Shown: piece by piece, positions 36,508 through 45,424 of the stretch
Numbering within the stretch: the stretch's first letter is position 1
Layout: the number at the start of each line of letters is the position of its first letter
Source: Streptomyces uncialis
Lineage (GTDB): Bacteria > Actinomycetota > Actinomycetes > Streptomycetales > Streptomycetaceae
Direction: 5' to 3'
Length of the DNA: 64,000 bases
NCBI RefSeq assembly: GCF_036250755.1
Contig: NZ_CP109583.1
Coordinates: 8,364,001-8,428,000 of the forward strand
Position numbers and translations under genes: made by a program
Notes under the pieces: model-generated
Seen by the model: the letters and a program-made list of their open reading frames with translations, nothing else
Told to the model about the DNA's origin: nothing
Databases searched by the model: none

Positions 36508-37463
36508 GTGCCGCCCCGGACGGACCGGCCGCGGTGCGTGTCCTCGGGCTGCGGCTCTCCTCGCCCGTCGTCGTCGGCTCGGGTCTGCTCACCGACCAGG
36601 AGCGCAACATCCGCAGGCTGCTCGACGCCGGCGCGGGCGCCGTCGTCACCAAGACCATCCACCCGAGCCCCGGACCGTCCGGGCAGGAACGACTGCTGCG
36701 GCTGCCCACCGGGATGCTCAACAGCACCACCTACTCCCGGCGCGGGATCGACGAATGGTGCGCGATGCTCCGCAGATTCGCGGACGACGCGCTCCCCGTC
36801 ATCGCCTCCGTGCACGCCGACTCACCCGAAGAACTCGCGGCCCTCGCCGCACGGGTGACCGACGCGGGCAGCCCCGCCCTGGAACTCGGCATCTCCTGCC
36901 TCAACGAAGCCGACGGACTGCACGACACCCCCGAGCGCGTCGCCGCGTACACCCGTGCGGTGCGCCGGGTCACCCCCGTACCCATCAGCGTCAAGCTGGC
37001 CATCGGGGAACACTCCCGGGAACGCATCGACGCCGCCCTGGCCGCCGGCGCGGACGCCATCACCCTCAGCGACACCATCGCCGGGCTCGCCGTCGACGCG
37101 GACACCGGGGAAGTGACCCTCGGCGGGGCGTTCGGCTACTCGGGGCCGGGGATCAAACCGCTGGTCCTCGCCGAGATCTACGCACTGCGCCGCGCCGGAC
37201 TCCGTGTCCCGGTGCTCGGCAGCGGCGGGGTACGGGACGCCGCCGATGTGGCGGAGTACCTCAGCGTGGGCGCCGACGCCGTCCAGGTGTACACGGCGCT
37301 GCATACCCGGATGCACACCACGTTCCTTGAGATCCGCGAGGGCTTCGACCGCTGGCTGGCCGCCCGCGGCGGCACGGTCGCGGACGTGGTGGGGCGCAGC
37401 GTCACCAGGACAGGAGAGGAGAGCGATGCGGCAACGCGCGACGAACGTACCCCGGTACGGTGA
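36504..37463 (+). CDS. Dihydroorotate-dehydrogenase-like FMN protein
   Basis: 319 residues, GTGA overlap with the previous gene. It has the class-1 dihydroorotate/dihydropyrimidine dehydrogenase barrel pattern: SPVVVGSGLLTDQERNIRRL, GAGAVVTKTIHPSP, PTGMLNSTTYSRRGI, LELGISCLNEADG where the usual text is NxSCPN, and the FMN-phosphate segment PVLGSGGVRDAADVAEYL with GADAVQVYTAL. The CPN-to-CLN change and coupling to non-pyrimidine genes argue that it is not housekeeping PyrD. It probably oxidises or reduces a pyrimidine-like ring or related imide. It overlaps the following gene by 38 nt. Confidence 0.85.
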   Translation: MSAAPDGPAAVRVLGLRLSSPVVVGSGLLTDQERNIRRLLDAGAGAVVTKTIHPSPGPSGQERLLRLPTGMLNSTTYSRRGIDEWCAMLRRFADDALPVIASVHADSPEELAALAARVTDAGSPALELGISCLNEADGLHDTPERVAAYTRAVRRVTPVPISVKLAIGEHSRERIDAALAAGADAITLSDTIAGLAVDADTGEVTLGGAFGYSGPGIKPLVLAEIYALRRAGLRVPVLGSGGVRDAADVAEYLSVGADAVQVYTALHTRMHTTFLEIREGFDRWLAARGGTVADVVGRSVTRTGEESDAATRDERTPVR

Positions 37464-38208
37464 TCTGACCAGCCCCGAGGTGCCCGACCGGGTCCGCGGC
37501 GCCACCCTCGTCTGGCCGGTGGGCGGTCTGGAGCAGCACGGACCGCACCTTCCGCTGTCGGTCGACATGGACATCCCCGACGCGCTGGCACGGCAGCTGG
37601 CGGCGGAGACCGGCGGACTCGCGCTGCCCGGTCAGCCGCTGTCCGCCCGGTCGCTGCCGCACAGCGGCGGCGGACTGCACTTCCCGGGCACCGTCCATAT
37701 CGGCGGCGCCGCGTTCATCGACTACCTGACCGACGCGCTGCGTTCCCTCGCCCGGCTGCGGCCCGCGCGGCTCGTCGTCGTCAACGGGCACTACGAGAAC
37801 GAGGGCCTGCTGTTCGAGGCGCTCGACGGCTGTGCGCCGGGCACCCTGTTCCCCGCGACCGAGGTGGTCGCGTTCAGCTGGTGGAGCCTGGTGACCGACG
37901 GCTGGCTCGGTGAGCACCTCCCCGCGTTCCCGGGGTGGCACGCGGAACACGCCGGGGTCACCGAGACCAGTCTGATGATGTACCTGCGGCCGGACGTGGT
38001 CCGCCCGGAACGTCCCGTCAACCCCAGTCCGCCCGCGGCGGGGGTGTACCGGCACCCCGTGGACGAGGCGGCGATCTCGCACCAGGGGGTCCTGTCCTCC
38101 ACCACCGGCGCCTCGGCCGAACTGGGGGAGAGCCTCTTCTGGCATCTGGTGGACGGCGGCCTCCAGACCCTGGAGAAGCCGTCGGTGCCCGCGCCGGGCG
38201 GACCGTGA
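37426..38208 (+). CDS. Creatininase-family amidohydrolase
   Basis: 260 residues from the ATG at 37426, behind AGGAGAGGAG inside the previous gene. Family motifs: LVWPVGGLEQHGPHLPLSVD with the metal-binding Glu, His and Asp; SGGGLHFPGTVHIGG; VVVNGHYENEG in place of the common NGHGGN; and a late Glu in HAGVTETSLMMYL. Creatininase, FAPy-nucleotide deformylase (ArfB) and MftE share this fold and open cyclic amides or remove formyl or peptide groups. Directly downstream of a flavoprotein and a nucleobase-releasing candidate, it may act on a heterocyclic amide. Confidence 0.87.
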   Translation: MRQRATNVPRYGDLTSPEVPDRVRGATLVWPVGGLEQHGPHLPLSVDMDIPDALARQLAAETGGLALPGQPLSARSLPHSGGGLHFPGTVHIGGAAFIDYLTDALRSLARLRPARLVVVNGHYENEGLLFEALDGCAPGTLFPATEVVAFSWWSLVTDGWLGEHLPAFPGWHAEHAGVTETSLMMYLRPDVVRPERPVNPSPPAAGVYRHPVDEAAISHQGVLSSTTGASAELGESLFWHLVDGGLQTLEKPSVPAPGGP

Positions 38209-38263
38209 ACGCACGGCGTCGCCGCACCCGACCATGACCGAGCCGTACCCAGGGAGATGATCC

Positions 38264-39568
38264 ATGCAATCGCGCAGGTCGTACGAGGACTTCGACATCT
38301 GCGTCGTCGGGCTGGGCTACGTCGGCGTCACACTCGCCGCCGCCCTGCTGACCACCGGCAGGCGTGTACTCGGCTACGAGCGGAATCCGGCCGTGGCGGG
38401 CGAACTCGCCCGGGGCGAACTCCGGCTCGCGGAGCCCGGGGTCGCCGAGGCCGTCGCGGAAGGGGTCGGCGCGGGGACCTTCGCCGTCACCTCCGACATC
38501 GACGGGGCGGCCCTGCCGCCCGTCGTCATCATCTGTGTCGGCACCCCCATCGAGACGGGCGGCACCACACCCGATCTCAGCCATCTGCGGTCGGCCACCG
38601 AGTCGATCGCGGACGGCATCGACGACACCACCGTGGTCATCGTGCGCAGCACCGTACCGGTCGGCACCTCACGCGGTCTGGTGCTGCCCATCCTCGGCCG
38701 CCGCACCCCCGAACCGCTGCTCGCCTTCTGCCCGGAACGCACCATCCAGGGCCAGGCACTCGCGGAGATCCTGTCGCTGCCGCAGATCGTCGGCGGACTG
38801 ACCGACGAGGCCACCAAGCGCGCGGCGGACCTCTTCGGCACCCTCACCGACGAGGTCGTGCAGGTCTCGTCGCTGGAGACCGCCGAACTGATCAAGCTGG
38901 TCTGCAACTGCCACACCGACCTCATCTACGGCTTCGGCAACGAGGTCGCCCTGATCGCCGAGAAGCTGGGCCTCGACGCGATGGAGGTCATCGGCTCCGC
39001 CAACCAGGACTATCCGAGGCCCACCATCCACAAGCCCGGCTTCGTCGGCGGCAGCTGCCTCACCAAGGACCCCTATCTGCTGCGCTACTCGGTCGCCGGG
39101 CACGATCACACCCCCGACCTGGTGACCGCGGCCCGCACCCTCAACGAGTCCATGCCGCGTCTCGTCGGGGAACGTGTCCTCGCCGCACTGCGCGACCAGG
39201 GCCAGGACCCGGCCACCGCCAGGGTGCTGCTCTCCGGGTTCGCCTACAAGGGCCGCCCCGAGACCGACGACCTGCGGGGCGCCCCGTACGAGCCGCTGCT
39301 GGAGTATCTGAGGGGCCGGGTCGGGGAGATCGTCGGCCATGACTTCGTGGTGCCCCCCGAGCGCATCGAAGCCCTCGGTGTGAAGGTCACCGGCATCACG
39401 GAGGGGTTCACCGGCTCCCACGCGGTGATCCTCCTCAACGACCACGTCCGGTACGGCGACCTCGACGCCGACGGCCTCGTCGCCCGGATGGCGGCGCCCG
39501 CGGTGGTCTACGACACCTGGCGGGTCCTCCCGTCCTCGACGAAGGCGATGAGGCTCGGTCGTGCGTAA
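38264..39568 (+). CDS. Nucleotide-sugar (UDP-type) 6-dehydrogenase
   Basis: 434 residues from the ATG at 38264 behind AGGGAGATG. NAD site ICVVGLGYVGVTLAAALL, the segment FCPERTIQGQALAEI typical of WbpA/WecC-like enzymes, the catalytic Lys/Asn region IKLVCNCHTDLIYGFGNE, nucleophile Cys265 in GFVGGSCLTKDPY, and the UDP-binding end KGRPETDDLRGAP. It oxidises a sugar nucleotide C6 alcohol to the uronate. Together with the epimerase, nucleotidyltransferase and aminotransferase nearby, it would build a modified, possibly amino-uronic, sugar. A short 55-nt gap precedes it, the only sizeable break in the cluster. Confidence 0.92.
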   Translation: MQSRRSYEDFDICVVGLGYVGVTLAAALLTTGRRVLGYERNPAVAGELARGELRLAEPGVAEAVAEGVGAGTFAVTSDIDGAALPPVVIICVGTPIETGGTTPDLSHLRSATESIADGIDDTTVVIVRSTVPVGTSRGLVLPILGRRTPEPLLAFCPERTIQGQALAEILSLPQIVGGLTDEATKRAADLFGTLTDEVVQVSSLETAELIKLVCNCHTDLIYGFGNEVALIAEKLGLDAMEVIGSANQDYPRPTIHKPGFVGGSCLTKDPYLLRYSVAGHDHTPDLVTAARTLNESMPRLVGERVLAALRDQGQDPATARVLLSGFAYKGRPETDDLRGAPYEPLLEYLRGRVGEIVGHDFVVPPERIEALGVKVTGITEGFTGSHAVILLNDHVRYGDLDADGLVARMAAPAVVYDTWRVLPSSTKAMRLGRA

Positions 39569-40544
39569 GAAGATCCTGATCACCGGCGGCGCGGGCTTCA
39601 TCGGACTGCATCTGGCCCGCAGGCTCGCCGACAGCTGCGACGTCACCCTCCTCGACGACTTCAGCCGGGGCCGCTCCGACGCCCAGCTGTCCGAACTGCT
39701 CGGCCGGGTCACCCTCGTCGAGCACGACCTGACGACACCCGTACCGCCCGGACTCCTCGCCGACGACTACTCCGAGGTCTACCACCTGGCCGCGGTCGTG
39801 GGCGTCGTCCACTCCAACGACGACCCCCGCCGGGTGCTGCGCACCAATCTGCTCACCACCATCCACCTCCTCGACTGGTTCGCCGGACTGAGCGGGGCCA
39901 CCCTCTGCTTCGCCTCCTCCAGCGAGGCGTACGCCGGGAGCGTGGAGGCCGGGGCCGCGCCCGTGCCCACCACCGAGGACGTACCGCTGCTGATGCCGGA
40001 CCCCACGGTGTCCCGCTCCTCGTACGGCTTCAGCAAGATCACCGGCGAAGTGCTCTGCCGGACGTACGCCCGCACCCACGGCTTCGCCCTGCGGATGGTC
40101 CGCTTCCACAATGTGTACGGGCCCCGGATGGGCTACGACCATGTGATCCCGCAGTTCATCGAACGGCTCCTCAGCGGCGCCGACCCGTTCGAGATCCACG
40201 GCGCCGACCAGACCCGGGCGTTCTGCTACGTGACCGACGCGGTCGAGGCGATCGTCGCGCTGACCGCGCTGCCCACCAAGGAGACCCTGCTCGTCAACGT
40301 CGGCAACGACGAGGAGGAGGTCGTCATCGAGGACCTCGCCCGCCACACCTTCGACACCGTCGGACGCCATCCGGAACTCGACATCCGGTCCGCGCCCCCG
40401 CTGTCCCCCCAGCGGCGGCTGCCCGATCTGACCCGGCTGCGGGAACTCACCGGGCACCGGCCGGCCGTGGACCTGCGCGAAGGGCTGCGCCGCACCCACG
40501 CCTGGTACGCGGAGGACCTCGCCGCGCGCGGAACGGGAGCGTGA
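39561..40544 (+). CDS. NAD-dependent sugar epimerase/dehydratase (extended SDR)
   Basis: 327 residues, GTG start overlapping by 8 nt. Rossmann motif ILITGGAGFIGLHLARRL, substrate-side Ser/Thr region CFASSSEAY, catalytic Tyr155 and Lys159 in SSYGFSKITGE, then RFHNVYGPRMGYDHVIPQFI. This is the extended SDR pattern of UDP-glucose 4-epimerases and NDP-sugar decarboxylases or dehydratases. Sequence alone does not tell which, though lack of a TDQ-type insertion makes epimerase likely. Acts on the product or precursor of the upstream dehydrogenase. Confidence 0.9.
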   Translation: MRKKILITGGAGFIGLHLARRLADSCDVTLLDDFSRGRSDAQLSELLGRVTLVEHDLTTPVPPGLLADDYSEVYHLAAVVGVVHSNDDPRRVLRTNLLTTIHLLDWFAGLSGATLCFASSSEAYAGSVEAGAAPVPTTEDVPLLMPDPTVSRSSYGFSKITGEVLCRTYARTHGFALRMVRFHNVYGPRMGYDHVIPQFIERLLSGADPFEIHGADQTRAFCYVTDAVEAIVALTALPTKETLLVNVGNDEEEVVIEDLARHTFDTVGRHPELDIRSAPPLSPQRRLPDLTRLRELTGHRPAVDLREGLRRTHAWYAEDLAARGTGA

Positions 40545-41623
40545 GCCGGGTGCGCGTACGGTACGTCCACCGCGGCTACTTCCCCGGACGCGCGGGCGCC
40601 GAACTGATGACCCAGCACCTCGCCGCGTCCATGGGCGGGCGCGGCTGGGACACCGGGATCTGGACCGGCGCCGTCGGCGAGGACACCGCCCGCTTCATGA
40701 AGGAGACGGGCGTACGGGTGGAACCCCTGCCCGCCACCCCCGACGCGGCCGTGCCCCCGGACGTCGTCCACGCCGTGGACGCCTTCCACCCGAGGGACAT
40801 CGCCGCCGGACTGGACCTCGCCCGCGCCTGGGGAGTGCCGTTCGCCGTCACCCCCGCGTCCGCCCCCGAGGTATGGCCCGACCGGGAGACCGTCCTGGAC
40901 GGCTGCCGCGCCGCCGACGCCGTGTTCGCCCTGTCCACCGCCGAACGCGACATGCTGCACGGCGCCGGGGTCGCCGCGTCCGCCCTGCACATCGTCGGCC
41001 AGGGACCCCATCTCCCGGGCACCGCCGACCCGGACGGATTCCGCGCCGCACACGGTATCGACGGACCGATGGTGCTGTTCCTCGGCCGGAAGATGCGCTC
41101 CAAGGGCTACGTCACCCTGCTGGAGGCGACCCGCCGCATCTGGGCGCAGCACCCGGACACCCGCTTCGTGTTCCTCGGCCCCCGCTGGGACAACGACTGC
41201 GCCGCCCTCTTCGCCCGCCACGCCGACCCGCGGATCGTGGAACTCGGGATGGTCGACGAGGACACCAAGCACAGCGCGCTCGCCGCCTGCGACCTGGTAT
41301 GCGTCCCGTCGACCGTCGACATCTTCCCGCTCGTCTACGTGGAGGCGTGGGCCTGCGGCAAACCCGTCGTCGCCTCCCGCTTCCTCGGCAGCGGCGAGGT
41401 CGTCCACCACGGCCGCGACGGACTGCTCGTCGACCCCGCCCCCCGGCCCGTCGCCGAAGCCGTGGGACGGCTCCTCGCCCACCCCGCCGAACGGCACGCC
41501 ATGGGACGCCACGCCCAGGACCGGGTGCGCCGCGAACTCGGATGGGACGCGATCGCCGACCGCGTCGACACCGTCTACCGCACCCTGATCGCCACCCGCC
41601 GCAAGACGGAGAGGCTCCGATGA
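40541..41623 (+). CDS. GT4-type glycosyltransferase
   Basis: 360 residues, GTGA overlap. Two-domain GT-B protein: N-terminal acceptor domain (VHRGYFPGRAGAELMTQHLA, VVHAVDAFHPRDIAAGLDLA) and C-terminal donor domain (VLFLGRKMRSKGYVTLLEA, VFLGPRWDND, and the E-x7-E-like FPLVYVEAWACGKPVVAS). GT4 members are retaining enzymes using NDP-sugars; no membrane segment is seen. It likely transfers the sugar made by this cluster to an acceptor. Confidence 0.9.
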   Translation: MSRVRVRYVHRGYFPGRAGAELMTQHLAASMGGRGWDTGIWTGAVGEDTARFMKETGVRVEPLPATPDAAVPPDVVHAVDAFHPRDIAAGLDLARAWGVPFAVTPASAPEVWPDRETVLDGCRAADAVFALSTAERDMLHGAGVAASALHIVGQGPHLPGTADPDGFRAAHGIDGPMVLFLGRKMRSKGYVTLLEATRRIWAQHPDTRFVFLGPRWDNDCAALFARHADPRIVELGMVDEDTKHSALAACDLVCVPSTVDIFPLVYVEAWACGKPVVASRFLGSGEVVHHGRDGLLVDPAPRPVAEAVGRLLAHPAERHAMGRHAQDRVRRELGWDAIADRVDTVYRTLIATRRKTERLR

Positions 41624-42390
41624 GAGCAGTGGTACTGGCCGGCGGCGAGGGCCGCCGGCTACGGCCCGCCACCCTCACCGTCCCCAAACCCCTTATGCCG
41701 GTGGACGGCACACCCATCCTCCACATCATCCTGGCGCAGCTGAGGAGCGCCGGCTTCACCCATGTGACCCTGTCGCTCCGCTACCGCGCCGACACCATCA
41801 GGGCCGCCTTCGGCGGCAACCACTGGTCCGGCCTGGAACTCGACTTCCGGCACGAGGACGAACCCCTCGGCACGGCGGGCCCCCTCGCCCTGCTGCCGCC
41901 GTTCGAGGACTCCACCCTGGTGATGAACGCCGACCTGCTCACCGACATCGACTTCGCCGACCTGTGGACCCGGCACAAGAAGTCGCAGGCCATCGCGACC
42001 ATCGCACTCAGCCGCCAGGCCACCGACATCGCCCACGGCGTCGTCGAGATCGATGACGAGCAACGCGTCACCGACTTCCAGGAGAAGCCCCGGCTGAGCT
42101 ATCTCGTCAGCGGCGGCGTCTACGTCCTGGAACCCGCCCTCCTCGACTACCTCCCGCACGGCCCGTACGACATGCCCGCCCTCCTCGAACACGCCCGCGG
42201 CAAGGGCGAACGCGTCGAGGGCTATGTCCACGACGGCGAATGGCGCGACATCGGCACCCCCGAACAGCTCGCCCTCGCCTCCGAGGCGCTGCGCGGCGAC
42301 CGCACCCGCTACCTGGGCGGCGCCCCGGCCGCCGAACGCCACACCGCGGCCCGCCCGGCCGCGTCCCGACCGGAGGTGCACGGCGTATGA
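41620..42390 (+). CDS. Sugar-1-phosphate nucleotidyltransferase
   Basis: 256 residues, ATGA overlap. The signature GGEGRRLRPATLTVPKP at residue 8 onward, the Lys contacting the nucleotide in VPKPLMPV, MNADLLTDIDF with the metal Asp, EIDDEQRVTDFQEKP and DGEWRDIGTPEQLALA identify a RmlA/ManC-like NTP transferase of the short type. It activates a sugar phosphate (or cyclitol or heptose phosphate) with an NTP. A Pro/Ala/Arg tail of about 30 residues is extra. Provides the nucleotide sugar for the surrounding enzymes. Confidence 0.92.
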   Translation: MRAVVLAGGEGRRLRPATLTVPKPLMPVDGTPILHIILAQLRSAGFTHVTLSLRYRADTIRAAFGGNHWSGLELDFRHEDEPLGTAGPLALLPPFEDSTLVMNADLLTDIDFADLWTRHKKSQAIATIALSRQATDIAHGVVEIDDEQRVTDFQEKPRLSYLVSGGVYVLEPALLDYLPHGPYDMPALLEHARGKGERVEGYVHDGEWRDIGTPEQLALASEALRGDRTRYLGGAPAAERHTAARPAASRPEVHGV

Positions 42391-43538
42391 CCGGCTTCGA
42401 CATCCCGCTGTACCAGCCCGTGTTCGGGGACGCCGAGATCGAGGCGGCCACCGAGGTCCTGCGCTCCGGCTGGCTCTCCTCAGGTCCCGTCACCGAGGAC
42501 TTCGAGGGGAAGTACGCCGCCGCCCTCGGCGTCGAGGACGCCGTCGCGGTCAGCAGCGGCACCGCCGCCCTGCACCTCGCGGTCCTCGCCCTCGGACTCG
42601 GCCCCGGCGACGAGGTGGTGATGCCCTCGCTCACCTTCGTCTCCACGGCCGCCGTCGTCGCGCTGACCGGCGCCACCCCCGTCTTCGCCGAGGTCCACGG
42701 CCCGCACGACCTCGGCATCGACCCCGCCGACGTGGCCCGCAGGATCACCCCCCGCACCCGGGCCGTCGTCGCGGTCCACTACGCGGGACACGCCGCCGAC
42801 CTCACCGCCCTCGGCGCCCTGTGCCGCGCCCACGGCCTCGCCCTGATCGAGGACGCCGCCCACGCCCCCGCCACCGCCACCGCCCAGGGCATGCTCGGGA
42901 CCGTCGGCGACATCGGCTGCTACAGCTTCTTCGCCACCAAGAACCTCGCCATGGGCGAAGGCGGCATGGTCGTCGCCCGGGACCCCGCCCTGCGCGCGAC
43001 CGTCCGGCGGCTGCGCTCCCACGCCCTGACCGTCAGCGCCCACCGCCGCCACCACGGCGGACCCGCCCTGTACGACGTCGACGGCTTCGGACTCAACTAC
43101 CGCCCGGGCGAAATCGCCTGCGCCATCGGCCGCGTCCAGCTCGACGCGTTCCCCGCCGCCCAGGCCCACCGCCGCGCCGCCGTCCGCGAGTACCGCGAAC
43201 GGCTCTCCGGGCTCCCCGGCCTCGTCGTGCCGTACGCCGACCGGCCGGTCGAGGACAGCGCCCACCATCTGTTCCCCGTGGTGCTGCCCCCCGGCATCGA
43301 CCGCGAGGCGCTGCGCGAACAACTCCGCGCCTCGGGCGTGCAGACCGCCGTCCACTACCCCCCGACCCACCTCTTCACCGCCTACCGCGAACGCTACGAC
43401 GTGGGGCCCGGCAGTCTGCCCGTCACCGAGGACATCATGGAACGGCAACTCTCCCTGCCCATGCACGCCGGGATGGGCAGCCCGCAGGTCAGGCGGGTCG
43501 CCGAGGCGGTGAGCGCCGCATGGCGTCCGGCCGAGTGA
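42387..43538 (+). CDS. DegT/DnrJ/EryC1/StrS-family PLP sugar aminotransferase
   Basis: 383 residues, ATGA overlap. IPLYQPVFGDAEIEAATEVL, then GPVTEDFEGKYAAALGV, then SSGTAALHLAVLALGLGPGD. PLP contacts are seen in LIEDAAHAP, and the Schiff-base Lys185 in SFFATKNLAMGEGGMV. The C-terminal VHYPPTHLFTAYRERY is typical. It transaminates a keto-sugar nucleotide or a keto-cyclitol. Its presence with a sugar dehydrogenase and epimerase argues for an amino sugar or amino-cyclitol moiety. Confidence 0.93.
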   Translation: MTGFDIPLYQPVFGDAEIEAATEVLRSGWLSSGPVTEDFEGKYAAALGVEDAVAVSSGTAALHLAVLALGLGPGDEVVMPSLTFVSTAAVVALTGATPVFAEVHGPHDLGIDPADVARRITPRTRAVVAVHYAGHAADLTALGALCRAHGLALIEDAAHAPATATAQGMLGTVGDIGCYSFFATKNLAMGEGGMVVARDPALRATVRRLRSHALTVSAHRRHHGGPALYDVDGFGLNYRPGEIACAIGRVQLDAFPAAQAHRRAAVREYRERLSGLPGLVVPYADRPVEDSAHHLFPVVLPPGIDREALREQLRASGVQTAVHYPPTHLFTAYRERYDVGPGSLPVTEDIMERQLSLPMHAGMGSPQVRRVAEAVSAAWRPAE

Positions 43539-45424
43539 ACACCCAGGTCACCCTCGTCGACGGCGTCCCGCACCGCGACGGCCGCCCCTTCTTCAGCATC
43601 GGCGTCAACTACCATCCCTCACCCACCGGTTGCGGCTACTGGCGGGACTGGGACGGCGCCCGCGTCGACGCCGACTTCCGCCGGATGGCCGAACTCGGCA
43701 TCGACACCGTACGGTTCTTCGTCTTCTGGGCCGACTTCGAACCCAAGGAGGGCGGCCACGACCCGCTGATGACCGACCGGCTGCGGGAACTGGTCCGCAC
43801 CGCCGACCGGCACGGCCTGCTCTGTCTGCCCTCGCTGCTCACCGTCTGGATGAACGGCCAGCGCTTCGACCCGCCCTGGCTCGACGGCCGCGACCTGTGG
43901 CGCGACCCCGAAGTGGCCGAGCGACAGCGCGCGTTCGTCCGGCACGCCGCCACCGCGCTGCGGGACGCGCCGAACATCCTGGCGTACGACCTCGGCGACG
44001 AGATCATCCATGTCGACCCGGCCTCCGCCGCCTCCTACGACCCGGGCGAGGCCCGCGCCTGGTGGGCCGGGCTCGCGACGGAGATCCGCGACGCCCACCC
44101 CGGCGCACTCGTCCTCCAGGCCAACGAACCCTCCGCGGTGATCGGCGCGCACGCCTTCCGCCCCGAGCACGCGGACCCCCTCGACCTGGTGGGACTGCAC
44201 GGCTTCCCGCTGTGGACCCCCTTCCACATCGAGTCCAACGACGCCCGCAAGGCCAGCGCGTTCGTTCCCTACCTGGTGCGGCGCGGCACCGCCCACCGGC
44301 CCGTCCTCGTGGACGAACTGGGCAGCTACGGCTGCGACGAGGCCACCGGCGCCCGGTATCTGCGGGCCGCCGCGCACAGCGCGTTCGCGGCCGGGGCCGT
44401 CGGCACCGCCGTCTGGTGCTGGCAGGACTTCACCACCGAGGCCAAACCGTACGCCCTGCGGCCGGGAGAGCGCCGGGTCGGGCTGCTCACCGCCGACGGC
44501 CGGGAGAAACCGGCGCTCACCGAGTACCGGGCCTTCGCCCGCCGGGTCCGCGGCGAACTCGCCGGATTCCGTCCCCTGCCCGCCCCCGTCGGCGTCCTGC
44601 TCCCCGAGCACACCCCACGCGGCGACGCGGGCTATCTGACCCCGGCCGGCAGCGACGCGCCCGCCGCGTTCTACGCCCATCTGCTGCTGCAACAGGCCCA
44701 CCTCCCGCACGAGTTCCTCGGCGCAGGCGGCCCCGAACCCGACGGACACACCCTGCTGATCTGCCCCTCGGTCCGCCGGCTGACGCTCGCCGACCGGCAG
44801 CGGCTCGAACGGTACGTCCGCTCCGGCGGAACCCTCCTCTACACCACCGGGAGCGTGCTCGACGCCGCCGGGGACGAGGAACTCTTCGGGGTCCGCGTCC
44901 GGGACTTCACCCTGGACACCGCGTCCCACGCCGAACTCACCTGGGCCGGTGTCAGCCTTCCGCTGCACTGGGAACCCGGACCGGTCCCCGTCCTCGACGC
45001 GGCGGGCGCCGATGTGCTGGCCACCTTCGCCGACGGCTCACCCGCCCTGACCCGCCACCGCCTCGGCCGGGGCACCGCCTACTACCTCAACGCCCCGCTG
45101 GAGGCCCAGCTCAACGCGCCCCACCGGCTCGACACGGCACCGTGGCACCAGCTCTACGCCGAGATCGCGCGCGCCGCCGCGGTGGTGGCACCCCTCACCG
45201 CCGACGACCCGTGCGTGGAGACCACCGTCCTCGGACACGGCGACGAACGCTGCGCCGTGGTCGTCAACCACGCGCCCGAACCGGTCCGCACCACCCTGCG
45301 CCGCCCCGCACCGCCCACCGGCGGGACCGGTACCACGCAAGAGGTGTCGCTGGAGCCGAAGGACGTCCGGCTGCTGTTCTGGCGGGACACCCCGCCCCTC
45401 GGCCCCCGCCAGGAGGACATATGA
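43520..45424 (+). CDS. Glycoside hydrolase (GH5/GH42-like) with glutaminase-like C-terminal domain
   Basis: 634 residues from the ATG at 43520 (GGTGAG ahead); a GTG at 43535 in a 4-nt overlap is an equal alternative. Residues 20-345 form a TIM barrel: FFSIGVNYHPSPTGCGYWRD, LGIDTVRFFVFWADFEP, acid/base candidate in AYDLGDEIIH and nucleophile candidate in VLVDELGSYG. The acid/base region reads DE where GH5/GH42 enzymes have NE. Residues about 360-560 resemble the class-I amidotransferase-like trimerisation domain of beta-galactosidases (LLICPSVRRLTLADRQRL, YVRSGGTLLYTTG). No signal peptide, so it acts inside the cell, perhaps trimming or transglycosylating a pathway intermediate. Confidence 0.85.
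   Translation: MASGRVNTQVTLVDGVPHRDGRPFFSIGVNYHPSPTGCGYWRDWDGARVDADFRRMAELGIDTVRFFVFWADFEPKEGGHDPLMTDRLRELVRTADRHGLLCLPSLLTVWMNGQRFDPPWLDGRDLWRDPEVAERQRAFVRHAATALRDAPNILAYDLGDEIIHVDPASAASYDPGEARAWWAGLATEIRDAHPGALVLQANEPSAVIGAHAFRPEHADPLDLVGLHGFPLWTPFHIESNDARKASAFVPYLVRRGTAHRPVLVDELGSYGCDEATGARYLRAAAHSAFAAGAVGTAVWCWQDFTTEAKPYALRPGERRVGLLTADGREKPALTEYRAFARRVRGELAGFRPLPAPVGVLLPEHTPRGDAGYLTPAGSDAPAAFYAHLLLQQAHLPHEFLGAGGPEPDGHTLLICPSVRRLTLADRQRLERYVRSGGTLLYTTGSVLDAAGDEELFGVRVRDFTLDTASHAELTWAGVSLPLHWEPGPVPVLDAAGADVLATFADGSPALTRHRLGRGTAYYLNAPLEAQLNAPHRLDTAPWHQLYAEIARAAAVVAPLTADDPCVETTVLGHGDERCAVVVNHAPEPVRTTLRRPAPPTGGTGTTQEVSLEPKDVRLLFWRDTPPLGPRQEDI

Noticed and set aside
36504..37463. Housekeeping pyrD
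   Set aside because: No pyrimidine biosynthesis neighbours, altered CPN motif, and translational coupling to cluster genes.
42224..43519. N-terminal extension of the glycoside hydrolase frame to over 1000 residues
   Set aside because: The extension overlaps the aminotransferase gene in another frame and is Arg/Pro-rich; the domain begins just after 43520.
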